A stretch of 64,000 nt of DNA from positions 68,069 to 132,068 of the forward strand of contig NZ_SOHE01000048.1 in assembly GCF_004403305.1 (NCBI RefSeq). Reading direction: 5' to 3'. Positions 50,149 to 58,278 of the stretch are shown here, in pieces. The stretch is from Cryobacterium frigoriphilum. GTDB taxonomy: Bacteria > Actinomycetota > Actinomycetes > Actinomycetales > Microbacteriaceae. The notes under the pieces are model-generated. The model made no database searches, was not told the origin of the DNA, and saw only the letters and a program-made list of their open reading frames with translations. The translations under genes were made by a program, and so were the position numbers. How positions within the stretch are numbered: the first letter of the stretch is position 1; every line of letters starts with the position of its first letter.

Positions 50149-50862
50149 ATGGTGACCAAAACTCGGGAAGGTCAACTCGTCGAGACTTTCGTGACCCTCG
50201 CTGACACGCTCGTCGCGGACTACGACATAGTTGACCTTCTCCACACGCTCGTGGAGAAGTGCGCTGCGCTCCTGGACGCGTCCGCCGCGGGCATCATTCT
50301 CTCGGCCGGTGACGGCGAGCTGGAGGTCGTCGCGTCGACCAACGAACGCAGCCGCCTCGTCGAGATCCTGCAATTGCGAGCCGGAAGCGGCCCCTGCGTG
50401 GAAAGCTTCACGACCGGTCACTCCGTATCGATTCCGGATATTGCCCTGCTCGGCGATACCTGGCCGCGTTTTCAGAGCGGCGCCCTCGAACAGGGCTTCT
50501 CGTCGATGCACGCGGTTCCGCTGCGTCTGCGGGACACCACGATCGGGTCGCTCAACCTGTTTTGGGACCGCAGCGGGGGTCTGAGCGAGGTCGACACCCT
50601 CGCCGTTCAAGCACTGGCGGATGTCGCGACGATCGGCATTTTGCAGGAGCGTGCGATCCGTGAGAGCGACGTCGTACGCCAGCAGCTACAGCACGCGCTC
50701 AACAGCCGCGTCCTGATCGAGCAGGCAAAAGGCGTCGTCGCGTACATGAACGACGTGCACATGGGTGACGCCTTCAGCCTGATTCGCGACTATGCCCGCA
50801 GTAACGGGCTCGCGCTGGCCGAGGTAGCGGAACAGATTGTGAATCGCACCCTCAAAATCTAG
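50149..50862 (+). CDS. GAF-ANTAR domain protein (type B, copy 2)
   Basis: 237 residues, the same length as its paralogue at 48556. GAF at about 15-165 (YDIVDLLHTLVEKCAALLDASAAG, GSGPCVESFTTGH), ANTAR at about 175-235 (NSRVLIEQAKGVVAYMNDVHMGDAFSL). Shared sequences such as DLLHTLVE, VATI-ILQER and NSR-LIEQAKGV show a common origin with copy 1. It closes the A-B-A'-B' block. Confidence 0.91.
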   Translation: MVTKTREGQLVETFVTLADTLVADYDIVDLLHTLVEKCAALLDASAAGIILSAGDGELEVVASTNERSRLVEILQLRAGSGPCVESFTTGHSVSIPDIALLGDTWPRFQSGALEQGFSSMHAVPLRLRDTTIGSLNLFWDRSGGLSEVDTLAVQALADVATIGILQERAIRESDVVRQQLQHALNSRVLIEQAKGVVAYMNDVHMGDAFSLIRDYARSNGLALAEVAEQIVNRTLKI

Positions 50863-51019
50863 CAAGCACACATATGCACCCGGCGAATTCTGCCGATGAA
50901 TCTCGAGCGAATACGTCGCACGATCCCGAGTCGCGGCGTAGACTGGCCGGTGCCACCCCGGACCCTGGTAGCGCACCAGTAGATGTGAGCTTCGAGGGGA
51001 GACCCTTCCGAGGGAGACC

Positions 51020-51355
51020 ATGAAACGTATATTTCACCCAGGCGGTTCGGTCGTCACCGGCAGTGAGTTGGCGGATGCCGTTCTTCTGTACGCAGAGGCA
51101 CTCAGCAATCGCCGACAGGTCGATGTCGTCGACATTCCTGTCGTTGGTGACTCCGGAGAATTTCTCCGAGCCCAATTTCTGATTGGTTCCGCCAGCCAGC
51201 TGGTCAGCGTAACCTCCGAGTCATTCGCTCCCGAGCTCGTTGAGCCCGAGACAACGGATTTCCTGCGCCGCAAGGCACAGACCGGCGCCATGATTCCGGC
51301 CTCCTGGACACGCGAGGAATCGGCATCCGCTCAGTTCGACGACTTCGACTACTGA
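51020..51355 (+). CDS. Hypothetical protein
   Basis: 111 residues, family not recognised. The N-terminal half is mixed alpha/beta (VTGSELADAVLLYAEALSNRRQVDVVDIPVV, split by a Gly-Asp turn), compatible with a small nucleotide- or ligand-binding domain; the C-terminus is acidic (FDDFDY). GAGGGAGA precedes the ATG. It lies between the ANTAR block and the DUF427 gene on the same strand. Nothing else can be said from sequence. Confidence 0.75.
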   Translation: MKRIFHPGGSVVTGSELADAVLLYAEALSNRRQVDVVDIPVVGDSGEFLRAQFLIGSASQLVSVTSESFAPELVEPETTDFLRRKAQTGAMIPASWTREESASAQFDDFDY

Positions 51356-51408
51356 TCAGGTTCGATTACTGACCCGGTTCAGCTCTCAACGCAGCGTTCT
51401 GGAGGCAC

Positions 51409-51873
51409 ATGCAGCAATCGGTCTGGGATTATCCGCGGCCGCCGCGCGTCGAGGAGTGCTTCGACCGGGTGGTCGTGCGCTTTAACGGTCAGGTTCTCGT
51501 CGACACCACGACATCCTTTCGGGTGCTGGAGACGAGCCACCCGCCGGGCTATTACCTTCCGCTGACGGCCTTCCTTCCCGGCGCGCTCCAGCCGACCCGG
51601 CGACGCACCGTGTGTGAGTTCAAGGGCGTCGCGGCCTACCTCGACGTCGTGCTCGACGGGCGCCGGGCTGATGCAGCGGCCTGGCTGTACCCCGACCCCA
51701 CGGCCGGCTACGAGGCGCTGCGAAACCACGTTGCCCTGTACCCGGGCCTGATGGAGGAGTGCACGGTCAACGGCGAGGTCGTCACCAAACAAGACGGCGA
51801 CTTCTACGGCGGGTGGATCACCCGCAACATCGTCGGCCCGTTCAAGGGTGCCGCCGGCACGCTGGGCTGGTAG
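51409..51873 (+). CDS. DUF427 domain-containing protein
   Basis: 154 residues. VVVRFNGQVLVDTTTSFRVLE, PPGYYLPLTAF and WLYPDPTAGYEALRNHVALYPG are the DUF427 signature, a small beta-rich fold widespread in actinobacteria, with no established function. GGAGG precedes the ATG. Its neighbours (ANTAR genes, Nif3-like gene) do not suggest a role. Confidence 0.92.
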   Translation: MQQSVWDYPRPPRVEECFDRVVVRFNGQVLVDTTTSFRVLETSHPPGYYLPLTAFLPGALQPTRRRTVCEFKGVAAYLDVVLDGRRADAAAWLYPDPTAGYEALRNHVALYPGLMEECTVNGEVVTKQDGDFYGGWITRNIVGPFKGAAGTLGW

Positions 51874-51924
51874 TGCTGGGCCGGTAGGGCAGGGGTGGAA
51901 GCAGAGCAGCATGGGTGGCACGGG

Positions 51925-51930
51925 TAGTCT
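51925..51930 (+). promoter_or_regulatory. -10 box of leaderless Nif3-like gene
   Basis: TAGTCT lies 6 nt before the GTG at 51937, with no ribosome-binding site. Confidence 0.5.
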
Positions 51931-51936
51931 GGGACG

Positions 51937-52755
51937 GTGTCTTTTTCCCTGAACGACGTCACCCGGGTCATCCATGACCTGTGGCCACTGTCCGGCGCCT
52001 CCGCGTGGGACGCTCCGGGGCTCGTGACCGGCCGGGGAACCGACCCGATCACCTCGATTCATCTGGCCGTCGACGCCGTCTCGCTGACCGTTGACGAGGC
52101 GATCGATCTCGACGCCGACCTGCTGTTCGTGCACCATCCGTTGTTGCTTCGCGGCGTGGTCACCGTGGCGGAAGACACCTACAAGGGCGCCCTGCTCGCC
52201 CGACTCATCCGTGCCCGCTGCGCGCTGCTGGCCGCCCACACCAACGCCGACGTCGTCGTCGACGGTGTCTCCGACATTTTCGCCACCCGCCTGGGCCTCG
52301 AGAATGCCCGGCCCATCGAGCAGGGCGACGTGCCGGCAACCGGCATCGGACGCGTCGGGCGACTGGCCGAGCCGACGACCCTCGGCGCACTCGCCCGGCG
52401 GCTGGCCGCTCTGCTGCCGGCAACGGCCTCGGGCGTGCGGGTGTCGGGTGATTACGGCGACCCCATCTCGACCGTCGCGCTGTGCGGGGGAGCGGGGGAT
52501 TCCCTGCTGCGCCACCCCCTGGTGACCTCGGCGGATGTCTACATCACCTCGGACCTGCGCCACCACCCGGCGTCAGAGGCCCGCGAACAGGCCGGCCTGT
52601 CCACCGGCCCGGCCCTGATCGATGTCTCGCACTGGGCGAGCGAGTGGCTCTGGCTCGACACCGCGGCCGCGCAGCTGCGCGCGGCACTCCCCGGCGTCAC
52701 CGTCACCGTCAGCGAGATCCGCACCGACCCGTGGGACTTCGTCGTCATGCAGTAA
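51937..52755 (+). CDS. Nif3-like dinuclear metal centre protein
   Basis: 272 residues, a compact Nif3/YbgI family member without the central insertion found in longer forms. Metal-ligand motifs are LFVHHPLLLRG, AAHTNADVV and the C-terminal DLRHHPASEA/DVSHWASEW. Homologues form hexameric toroids with a two-metal site; the reaction is unsettled (GTP cyclohydrolase-type and hydrolase activities have been proposed). Followed 63 bp later by the zinc-ribbon gene, a pairing typical of actinobacteria. Confidence 0.93.
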   Translation: MSFSLNDVTRVIHDLWPLSGASAWDAPGLVTGRGTDPITSIHLAVDAVSLTVDEAIDLDADLLFVHHPLLLRGVVTVAEDTYKGALLARLIRARCALLAAHTNADVVVDGVSDIFATRLGLENARPIEQGDVPATGIGRVGRLAEPTTLGALARRLAALLPATASGVRVSGDYGDPISTVALCGGAGDSLLRHPLVTSADVYITSDLRHHPASEAREQAGLSTGPALIDVSHWASEWLWLDTAAAQLRAALPGVTVTVSEIRTDPWDFVVMQ

Positions 52756-52818
52756 CCTGCACTCTCGAAGCCTCTCCCCATCTCTCTCCCAATTCCACAT
52801 TCGTACAGTCAGGACATC

Positions 52819-53556
52819 GTGAAGGCATCTCCCCTCGAGCAGAAGGAGCTTCTGCGGCTCCAGGCTGCGGACATCAAGGTTGTCCAGCTCACCCACCAGA
52901 CCACCGCGCTTCCCGAGATCGCCGTTCTCAAGACACTCGGAACGAGCCTCGACGCCACCAAGATGACGCTCGCCGCGCGCAGCGGCGAACGTGACGACGT
53001 GCGCACGGAGCTTCGACGTATCGAGTCCGACGTTGAGGTCGTCGAAAAGCGCATTCAGCGCGACACCGAGCGGGCGCAGGCCACCTCGTCGGTGAAGGAT
53101 GTGCAGGCGTTTGAGCTCGAACTCACGGCGCTGCGCAAGCGTCTGCTTGACCTCGAAGAGATCGAGATCGCCGTGATGGAACGGCTCGAGGAGCACGACG
53201 CATCCGTCGCCACGGTCGAAACCGAGCGCGACGCGCTTCTCGCTCAGATCACCGAGACGGAAGGCCTGCGTAACGACAAGCTCGTCGACGTGCATCGCCA
53301 GCTCGGGGAACTCGTCAGGGACCGGGAAACCGTTGCGGCGAGTATCCCGCCCGAGCTGTCGGCCCTCTATGAGAAGCGCCGCATTACCGGCCACGGCAAC
53401 GCAGCCGCTCTGCTGCGGGCCCGCACCTGCAGCGGCTGCACCATGACGCTCACCGGCAGTGACCTGGCCGACGTGCGTCAGGCGCCCGTCGACGAGGTCG
53501 TCTTCTGCCCCGACTGCGGCGCGATCCTCGTGCGCACGGAGGAATCGGGCATCTAG
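52819..53556 (+). CDS. C4-type zinc ribbon, coiled-coil protein (DUF164)
   Basis: 245 residues. About 1-175 is a long coiled coil rich in Glu, Arg and Leu heptads; the C-terminus is a C4 zinc ribbon (RTCSGCTMTL...VFCPDCGAIL). The family is thought to bind nucleic acids or act as a chaperone-like adaptor, without a proven role. A GTG start with a TACAGT box 9 nt upstream suggests a near-leaderless mRNA. The RNase P RNA gene starts just downstream. Confidence 0.93.
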   Translation: MKASPLEQKELLRLQAADIKVVQLTHQTTALPEIAVLKTLGTSLDATKMTLAARSGERDDVRTELRRIESDVEVVEKRIQRDTERAQATSSVKDVQAFELELTALRKRLLDLEEIEIAVMERLEEHDASVATVETERDALLAQITETEGLRNDKLVDVHRQLGELVRDRETVAASIPPELSALYEKRRITGHGNAAALLRARTCSGCTMTLTGSDLADVRQAPVDEVVFCPDCGAILVRTEESGI

Positions 53557-53576
53557 AGCCTGTAGGCTGGACCCTT

Positions 53577-53974
53577 GGATTGGGTCGACAAGACGGTCGC
53601 GTCATCCGTTGGGTTTTCGGACCGAGCGGATGCCGAGGAACGTCCGGGCTCCACAGAGCAGGATGGTGGGTAACACCCACCCGGGGCAACCCGCGAGACA
53701 GTGCCACAGAAAGTAGACCGCCACCGGCAGAGCCTTCGGGCCCGGCCAGGGGTAAGGGTGAAACGGTGGTGTAAGAGACCACCAGAGGCCAGGGTGACCT
53801 GGTCGGCTAGGTAAACCTCGTCCGGAGCAAGGTCAGACAGAAAGCGCTAAGGCGGCTCGCCGAGCTTTCGGGTAGGCCGCTAGAGGGCTGCGGCAACGTA
53901 GTCCCGAGATAGATGGCCGTCAACGGTGCCTTGTGCACCCGAACAGAACCCGGCGTAATAGCCGGCCCAGTCCA
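53577..53974 (+). ncRNA. rnpB: RNase P RNA, class A
   Basis: Diagnostic blocks are GAGGAACGTCCGGGCTCC near the 5' end (P4/CR-I), CAGAGCAGGATGGTGGGTAA, and the 3' block AGAACCCGGCGTAATAGCC. P1 pairs TGGATTGGGTC at the start with GGCCCAGTCCA at the end. Length about 400 nt fits actinobacteria. Exact ends are estimated from P1. Confidence 0.93.
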
Positions 53975-53978
53975 CACA

Positions 53979-54012
53979 GAAAGCCCCCGACGTTCGCGTC
54001 GGGGGCTTTCTT
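53979..54012 (+). terminator. Intrinsic terminator of rnpB
   Basis: GAAAGCCCCCGACG, loop TTCG, then the exact complement ending in CTTTC and TT: a 14-bp perfect stem with a stable UUCG tetraloop, directly after rnpB. It may also stop the convergent ppgK transcript. Confidence 0.9.
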
Positions 54013-54055
54013 GGTTGTGCCGGGTGCGGTGGTGCCGGGTGCGGTGGCGTGACGG

Positions 54056-54820
54056 CTAGGCGGCCGGTTCGAACTTCACGGCGAGGGCCGCTGCGCCAAG
54101 GATTCCGGCGTTGTTGCGGTGCACGGCCGGGATGATCGGGGTGTTGAGCGTGAGCAACGGCAGAAATTCCTGGTGGTACTTCGAGACGCCACCGCCGACG
54201 ATGAACAGGTCCGGAGTGAAGAGGCGCTCGAGCGTGCCATAGTACTTCTGCAGGCGTGTGGCCCACTTCTCCCAGCTCAGGTTCTCCTTCTCCTTCGCCG
54301 AGAAGGCGGCCTTGGTCTCGTAGTCTTTGCCGTCGATCTCCAGGTGACCGAGCTCGGTATTGGCAACGAGCACGCCGTCATTGAGCAGCGCCGTGCCGAT
54401 GCCGGTGCCGAGGGTGGTGAGGAGGACAACACCACCGACCCCCTTCGCTGCCCCGAACTGTGCCTCCGCGTAACCCGCGGCATCCGCGTCGTTCACGAAG
54501 TGAATGTTCTGCCCGAGGGCTTTTTCGAAGAGTTCCTCGGCCGCGAGGCCGATCCACTTGTCCGATACGTTCGCGGCGGACATGGTGCGACCGTTCTTGA
54601 CCACGGCCGGAAAGCACACGCCCACCGGCAGGTCGGAGACGCCCGCGGACACCGTCTTCAGGAGGCCACGAGTGACCTCGATGATGTCCTGCGGCCGCCC
54701 GCCCTTGGGAGTGGGAAGTTTAACCCGATCGGACAGCAGAGCCCCGGTGGCCAGATCGACAACCGCCCCCTTGATGCCGGTGCCGCCGATGTCGATTCCT
54801 ATAGCCGTCGTTGAACTCAT
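54056..54820 (-). CDS. ppgK: Polyphosphate glucokinase
   Basis: 254 residues of the ROK-like actinobacterial PPGK family. The phosphate loop is AIGIDIGGTGIKGAVVDL; LPTPKGGRP, VGVCFPAVVKNG, FVNDADAAGYAE (catalytic Asp) and LTTLGTGIGTALLNDG follow in order; ELGHLEIDGKDYE carries sugar contacts. It phosphorylates glucose with polyphosphate (or ATP). A TAGGTT box 7 nt before the ATG suggests a leaderless mRNA. Confidence 0.95.
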   Translation of the reverse strand: MSSTTAIGIDIGGTGIKGAVVDLATGALLSDRVKLPTPKGGRPQDIIEVTRGLLKTVSAGVSDLPVGVCFPAVVKNGRTMSAANVSDKWIGLAAEELFEKALGQNIHFVNDADAAGYAEAQFGAAKGVGGVVLLTTLGTGIGTALLNDGVLVANTELGHLEIDGKDYETKAAFSAKEKENLSWEKWATRLQKYYGTLERLFTPDLFIVGGGVSKYHQEFLPLLTLNTPIIPAVHRNNAGILGAAALAVKFEPAA

Positions 54821-54827
54821 GGGTTAA

Positions 54828-54833
54828 AACCTA
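54828..54833 (-). promoter_or_regulatory. -10 box of leaderless ppgK
   Basis: On the minus strand TAGGTT precedes the ATG by 7 nt (TTAACCC), without a ribosome-binding site. Confidence 0.5.
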
Positions 54834-54882
54834 CCGGCTACGGGCGCCGGCTACAGGCCCTGACCCCAAACGCTGTCTCCGG

Positions 54883-55749
54883 CTAGGGCAGTGTCAGAAT
54901 CTCGGCACCGCGTTCCGTGACCACGAGCGTGTGCTCGAACTGGGCCGTCACGCTCTTGTCCTTGGTCGTGACCGTCCAGTCGTCCGCCCAGATGTCGGAC
55001 TCCTGGCCGCCGAGGGTGAGCATCGGCTCGATCGTGAAGACCATGCCGACCTCCATGACGGTGTCGTAGCGCGGTGCGGAGTCGTAGTGCGGAATGATCA
55101 GCCCGGAGTGGAAGGCTTCGCCGACACCGTGTCCCGTATAGTCCCGCACGACACCGTAATTGAAACGTTTGGCGTAGGACTCGATGGCTCGTCCGATGAC
55201 GTTCACCTGCCGTCCGGGAGCGACGGCCTTGATGCCGCGCATCATGGCCTCCTTGGTACGTTCGACCAGCAGGGTGACGGCTTCGCTGGCCTCGCCGACG
55301 ATGAACGTGACGTTGGTGTCCCCGTGCACACCGTTCTTGAAGGCGGTGATATCGATGTTGACGATGTCGCCCTCATCGAGCACGGTGGTGTCGGGGATGC
55401 CGTGGCAGATGACCTCGTTGACCGAGCTGCAGAGCGACTTCGGATAGCCGCGGTAGCCGAGCGTCGAGGGATAGGCGTCGTGCGCGACCATATAGTCGTG
55501 CCCGATCTGGTCGAGCTCTTCGGTCGTGATGCCCGGGCGGATGGCCTGGCCGACGGCCTCGATCGCCCGTGCGGCAATCTGGCCGGAGGCGCGAATCTGC
55601 TCGATGCGCGCCGGGCTGTAGACATCCGAACCGGTGAAGGGCGCCGGAGCCTTCCTCCCCACGTACTCGGGGCGGGGAATGTGCGCGGGAACGAAACGGG
55701 TCGCGGAGACCGTTCCAGGGAGCAGGTGACCGATGGAATCCTTAGGCAT
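54883..55749 (-). CDS. map: Methionine aminopeptidase, type I
   Basis: 288 residues with the N-terminal extension usual in actinobacteria ([13 protein letters not shown]). Metal ligands are visible: [16 protein letters not shown] (two Asp), the His of [10 protein letters not shown], the Glu of FTIEPML and the Glu of [20 protein letters not shown] holds a substrate-pocket His. It removes initiator Met from nascent proteins. The ATG is only 12 bp from the start of the divergent SPOR-like gene. Confidence 0.96.
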   Translation of the reverse strand: MPKDSIGHLLPGTVSATRFVPAHIPRPEYVGRKAPAPFTGSDVYSPARIEQIRASGQIAARAIEAVGQAIRPGITTEELDQIGHDYMVAHDAYPSTLGYRGYPKSLCSSVNEVICHGIPDTTVLDEGDIVNIDITAFKNGVHGDTNVTFIVGEASEAVTLLVERTKEAMMRGIKAVAPGRQVNVIGRAIESYAKRFNYGVVRDYTGHGVGEAFHSGLIIPHYDSAPRYDTVMEVGMVFTIEPMLTLGGQESDIWADDWTVTTKDKSVTAQFEHTLVVTERGAEILTLP

Positions 55750-55762
55750 AGGATCAAGCTTA
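55749..55762. promoter_or_regulatory. Overlapping divergent leaderless promoters (map / SPOR gene)
   Basis: Plus strand: TAGGAT (55749-55754), 7 nt, ATG at 55762. Minus strand: TAAGCT (55762-55757), 7 nt, ATG at 55749. Each -10 box touches the other gene's start codon. Confidence 0.6.
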
Positions 55763-55950
55763 TGGCCGCCGACACTGAACACCAGTTCTGGTACAACATG
55801 CGCACGGGCGAAGTCGAACAGGGCTTCCAATCGGCGTCGATCGATCGGGTGGGCCCCTTTGCCACCCATGTCGAGGCGACGCACGCCCTCGAGAAGCTGC
55901 GCGCGAACAGCGCGAAGTGGTCGGAAGACGACGCGCGCGACAATCAGTAG
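55762..55950 (+). CDS. SPOR-domain-like small protein
   Basis: 62 residues, soluble. [16 protein letters not shown] and [19 protein letters not shown] match small actinobacterial proteins annotated as SPOR-domain-containing, regularly found divergent from map. No signal peptide is present, so peptidoglycan binding is doubtful. Start fixed by the ATG next to a TAGGAT box. The stop lies 21 bp from the convergent panB stop. Confidence 0.85.
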   Translation: MAADTEHQFWYNMRTGEVEQGFQSASIDRVGPFATHVEATHALEKLRANSAKWSEDDARDNQ

Positions 55951-55971
55951 CCGCGTTGGGTCGGCCGGAAC

Positions 55972-56829
55972 CTACTCGTAGTTGTGTTCCGGGGCCGGGT
56001 AGCTGCCGGAGTTGACGTCGGCGCGAAAGCGCTGCACGGCATCCGTCAATACCCCGCGCAGGTCGGCGTACTGGCGAACGAAGCGCGGCACTCGACCCTC
56101 GGTCATACCGGCGAAGTCGGTCCAGACCAGAAGCTGGCCGTCAACGGATGGACCGGCCCCGACCCCGATCGTCGGGATCGACAGCGCCTTCGTCACCTCG
56201 GCCGCGACGGTGGCGGGCACCATTTCGAGCACGACAGCGAAGGCTCCGGCCTCCTGCACCGCGAGGGCGTCGGCGAGCAACTGCTCGGCCGCCTCGCCAC
56301 GCCCCTGAATCATATGGCCGCCGAGCCCGTGCTCGCTCTGTGGGGTGAAGCCGATGTGGCCCATCACCGGGATGCCGGCGCCGACGATACGTTTGATCTG
56401 CTTGTGGCTGCGCACACCACCCTCGAGCTTGACCGCGTGCGCCTGGGCCTCTTTCATGAAGCGCACCGCCGTCGACAGGGCCTGATCCGGTCCGCTCTCG
56501 TAGGAGCCGAACGGCATGTCGGCGACCACGAGCGCGCGGGTGACCGCGCGAGCGACGGCGCGGGTGAGGGGAATGAGCTCATCGATGGTGACCGGCAGGG
56601 TCGTCTCGTAACCGAAGACGTTATTGCCGGCGGAATCGCCGACCAGCAGAAAGTCGATGCCGGCCTGGTCGAAAATCTGGGCCGTGAGCATGTCATAGCT
56701 CGTCAGGCCGGTAATCGGAATACCCTGCGCCTTGGCGTTGTGAAAGTGGCGGGTACGCACCCGTTTAGGCCCGGGCGGCACCTCACCGTAGGTCTTTTGC
56801 TCGGAAACGGGCCCTGTCAGCTCTGGCAT
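55972..56829 (-). CDS. panB: 3-methyl-2-oxobutanoate hydroxymethyltransferase
   Basis: 285 residues. LTSYDMLTAQIFDQAGIDF, LVGDSAGNNVFGYETTLPV (Mg-binding Asp), ADMPFGSYE, VKLEGG and GHIGFTPQSEH are family motifs in the normal order. It makes ketopantoate for pantothenate/CoA synthesis. A TACACT box lies 6 nt before the ATG, with no ribosome-binding site. No other pan gene is in the window. Confidence 0.96.
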   Translation of the reverse strand: MPELTGPVSEQKTYGEVPPGPKRVRTRHFHNAKAQGIPITGLTSYDMLTAQIFDQAGIDFLLVGDSAGNNVFGYETTLPVTIDELIPLTRAVARAVTRALVVADMPFGSYESGPDQALSTAVRFMKEAQAHAVKLEGGVRSHKQIKRIVGAGIPVMGHIGFTPQSEHGLGGHMIQGRGEAAEQLLADALAVQEAGAFAVVLEMVPATVAAEVTKALSIPTIGVGAGPSVDGQLLVWTDFAGMTEGRVPRFVRQYADLRGVLTDAVQRFRADVNSGSYPAPEHNYE

Positions 56830-56835
56830 GCCTCA

Positions 56836-56841
56836 AGTGTA
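56836..56841 (-). promoter_or_regulatory. -10 box of leaderless panB
   Basis: On the minus strand TACACT is followed by TGAGGC (6 nt) and the ATG. Confidence 0.5.
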
Positions 56842-56917
56842 GTCAGGGCGCCCGGCCCGGGGGCGCGTCGGGGGCGAGCCGAAACGGTAGCCTAGGAGAG
56901 AACCTGAAGGGGCCTGA

Positions 56918-58255
56918 ATGGACAAGCAGCGCGATTTCGTTCTCCGTACCATCGAAGAGCGGGGAATCAAGTTCGTTCGACTGTGGTTCACCGACGTCGT
57001 GGGAACACTCAAATCGGTGGCCATCGCACCGGCCGAGGTCGAGGGAGCCTTCAATGAGGGGCTCGGATTCGACGGCTCGGCGATTGAGGGGCTCACGCGT
57101 TCCTTCGAAGCGGATGTTCTGGCCCACCCGGACCCCACCACCTTTCAGATCCTGCCGTGGCGCGGTGAGGTCGATCCGACCGCGCGCATGTTCTGCGACA
57201 TCACCACCCCCGACGGCCAGCCCGCCGTCGCGGACCCGCGCAACGTGCTCAAGCGCACGCTCGCGAAGGCCGCCGACCGTGGCTTCACCTTCTACACGCA
57301 CCCGGAGATCGAGTTCTACCTGCTCAAGTCCTCCAAGTTCGGTAAAGACGGCCCGGTGCCGGTCGACTCGGCCGGATACTTCGACAACGTTCCCGGCGGC
57401 ACCGCCCACGACTTCCGGCGCCGTTCGGTGCGCATGCTCGAAGACCTCGGCATCTCGGTGGAGTTCAGCCACCACGAGGCCGGTCCCGGCCAGAACGAGA
57501 TCGACCTGCGGTACGCCGACGCGCTCACGACCGCCGACAACATCATGACCTTCCGCACCGTGGTCAAAGAGGTCGCCATCGAGCAGGGCGTCTACGCCAC
57601 CTTCATGCCCAAGCCGATGTCCGAACACCCCGGTTCCGGCATGCACACGCACCTCTCGCTCTTCGAAGGCGACACCAACGCGTTCTACGAGGCCGGCGCG
57701 CAATACCAGCTGTCCAAGACCGGACGCCACTTCATCGCCGGACTGCTCAAGCACGCGCCGGAGATCACGGCCGTCACCAACCAGTTCGTGAACTCCTACA
57801 AGCGGCTCTGGGGCGGCGGTGAGGCACCCAGTTTCGTCTGCTGGGGCCACAACAACCGCTCCGCCCTGATTCGCGTGCCGCTCTACAAGCCCAACAAGGG
57901 CCAGAGCTCGCGCATCGAGTACCGTGCCATCGACTCGGCCGCCAACCCGTACCTCGCCTACTCTCTGATGCTCGCTGCGGGCCTCAAGGGCATCGAAGAG
58001 GGCTACGAGTTGCCGCCGGAGGCCGAAGACAACGTCTGGAGCCTCAGCGACACCGAGCGACGCGCGCTCGGCTACGCCCAGCTGCCGGCCAGCCTCGACC
58101 ACGCGATCCAGCTGATGTCGGATTCCGAGCTCGTGGCCGAGACCCTGGGGGAGCACGTCTTCAACTTCGTGCTGCTGAACAAGCGCCAGGAATGGCGCGA
58201 GTACCGCTCTCAGGTCACCCCCTTTGAGCTGCGCAAGAACCTCGAGATGCTCTAG
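56918..58255 (+). CDS. glnA2: Glutamine synthetase, GlnA2 type
   Basis: 445 residues, the shorter type I-alpha form found next to glnE in actinobacteria. FTDVVGTLKSV, GLGFDGSAIEG, FYTHPEIEFYLL, FMPKPMSEHPGSGMHTHLSL and the SSRIEYRAID active-site region are intact. It forms glutamine from glutamate, ammonia and ATP. GAAGGGG precedes the ATG. glnE follows by 23 bp, so the two are probably cotranscribed. Confidence 0.95.
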   Translation: MDKQRDFVLRTIEERGIKFVRLWFTDVVGTLKSVAIAPAEVEGAFNEGLGFDGSAIEGLTRSFEADVLAHPDPTTFQILPWRGEVDPTARMFCDITTPDGQPAVADPRNVLKRTLAKAADRGFTFYTHPEIEFYLLKSSKFGKDGPVPVDSAGYFDNVPGGTAHDFRRRSVRMLEDLGISVEFSHHEAGPGQNEIDLRYADALTTADNIMTFRTVVKEVAIEQGVYATFMPKPMSEHPGSGMHTHLSLFEGDTNAFYEAGAQYQLSKTGRHFIAGLLKHAPEITAVTNQFVNSYKRLWGGGEAPSFVCWGHNNRSALIRVPLYKPNKGQSSRIEYRAIDSAANPYLAYSLMLAAGLKGIEEGYELPPEAEDNVWSLSDTERRALGYAQLPASLDHAIQLMSDSELVAETLGEHVFNFVLLNKRQEWREYRSQVTPFELRKNLEML

Positions 58256-58278
58256 GAGTTCCCGTCGAACGGTACGCG

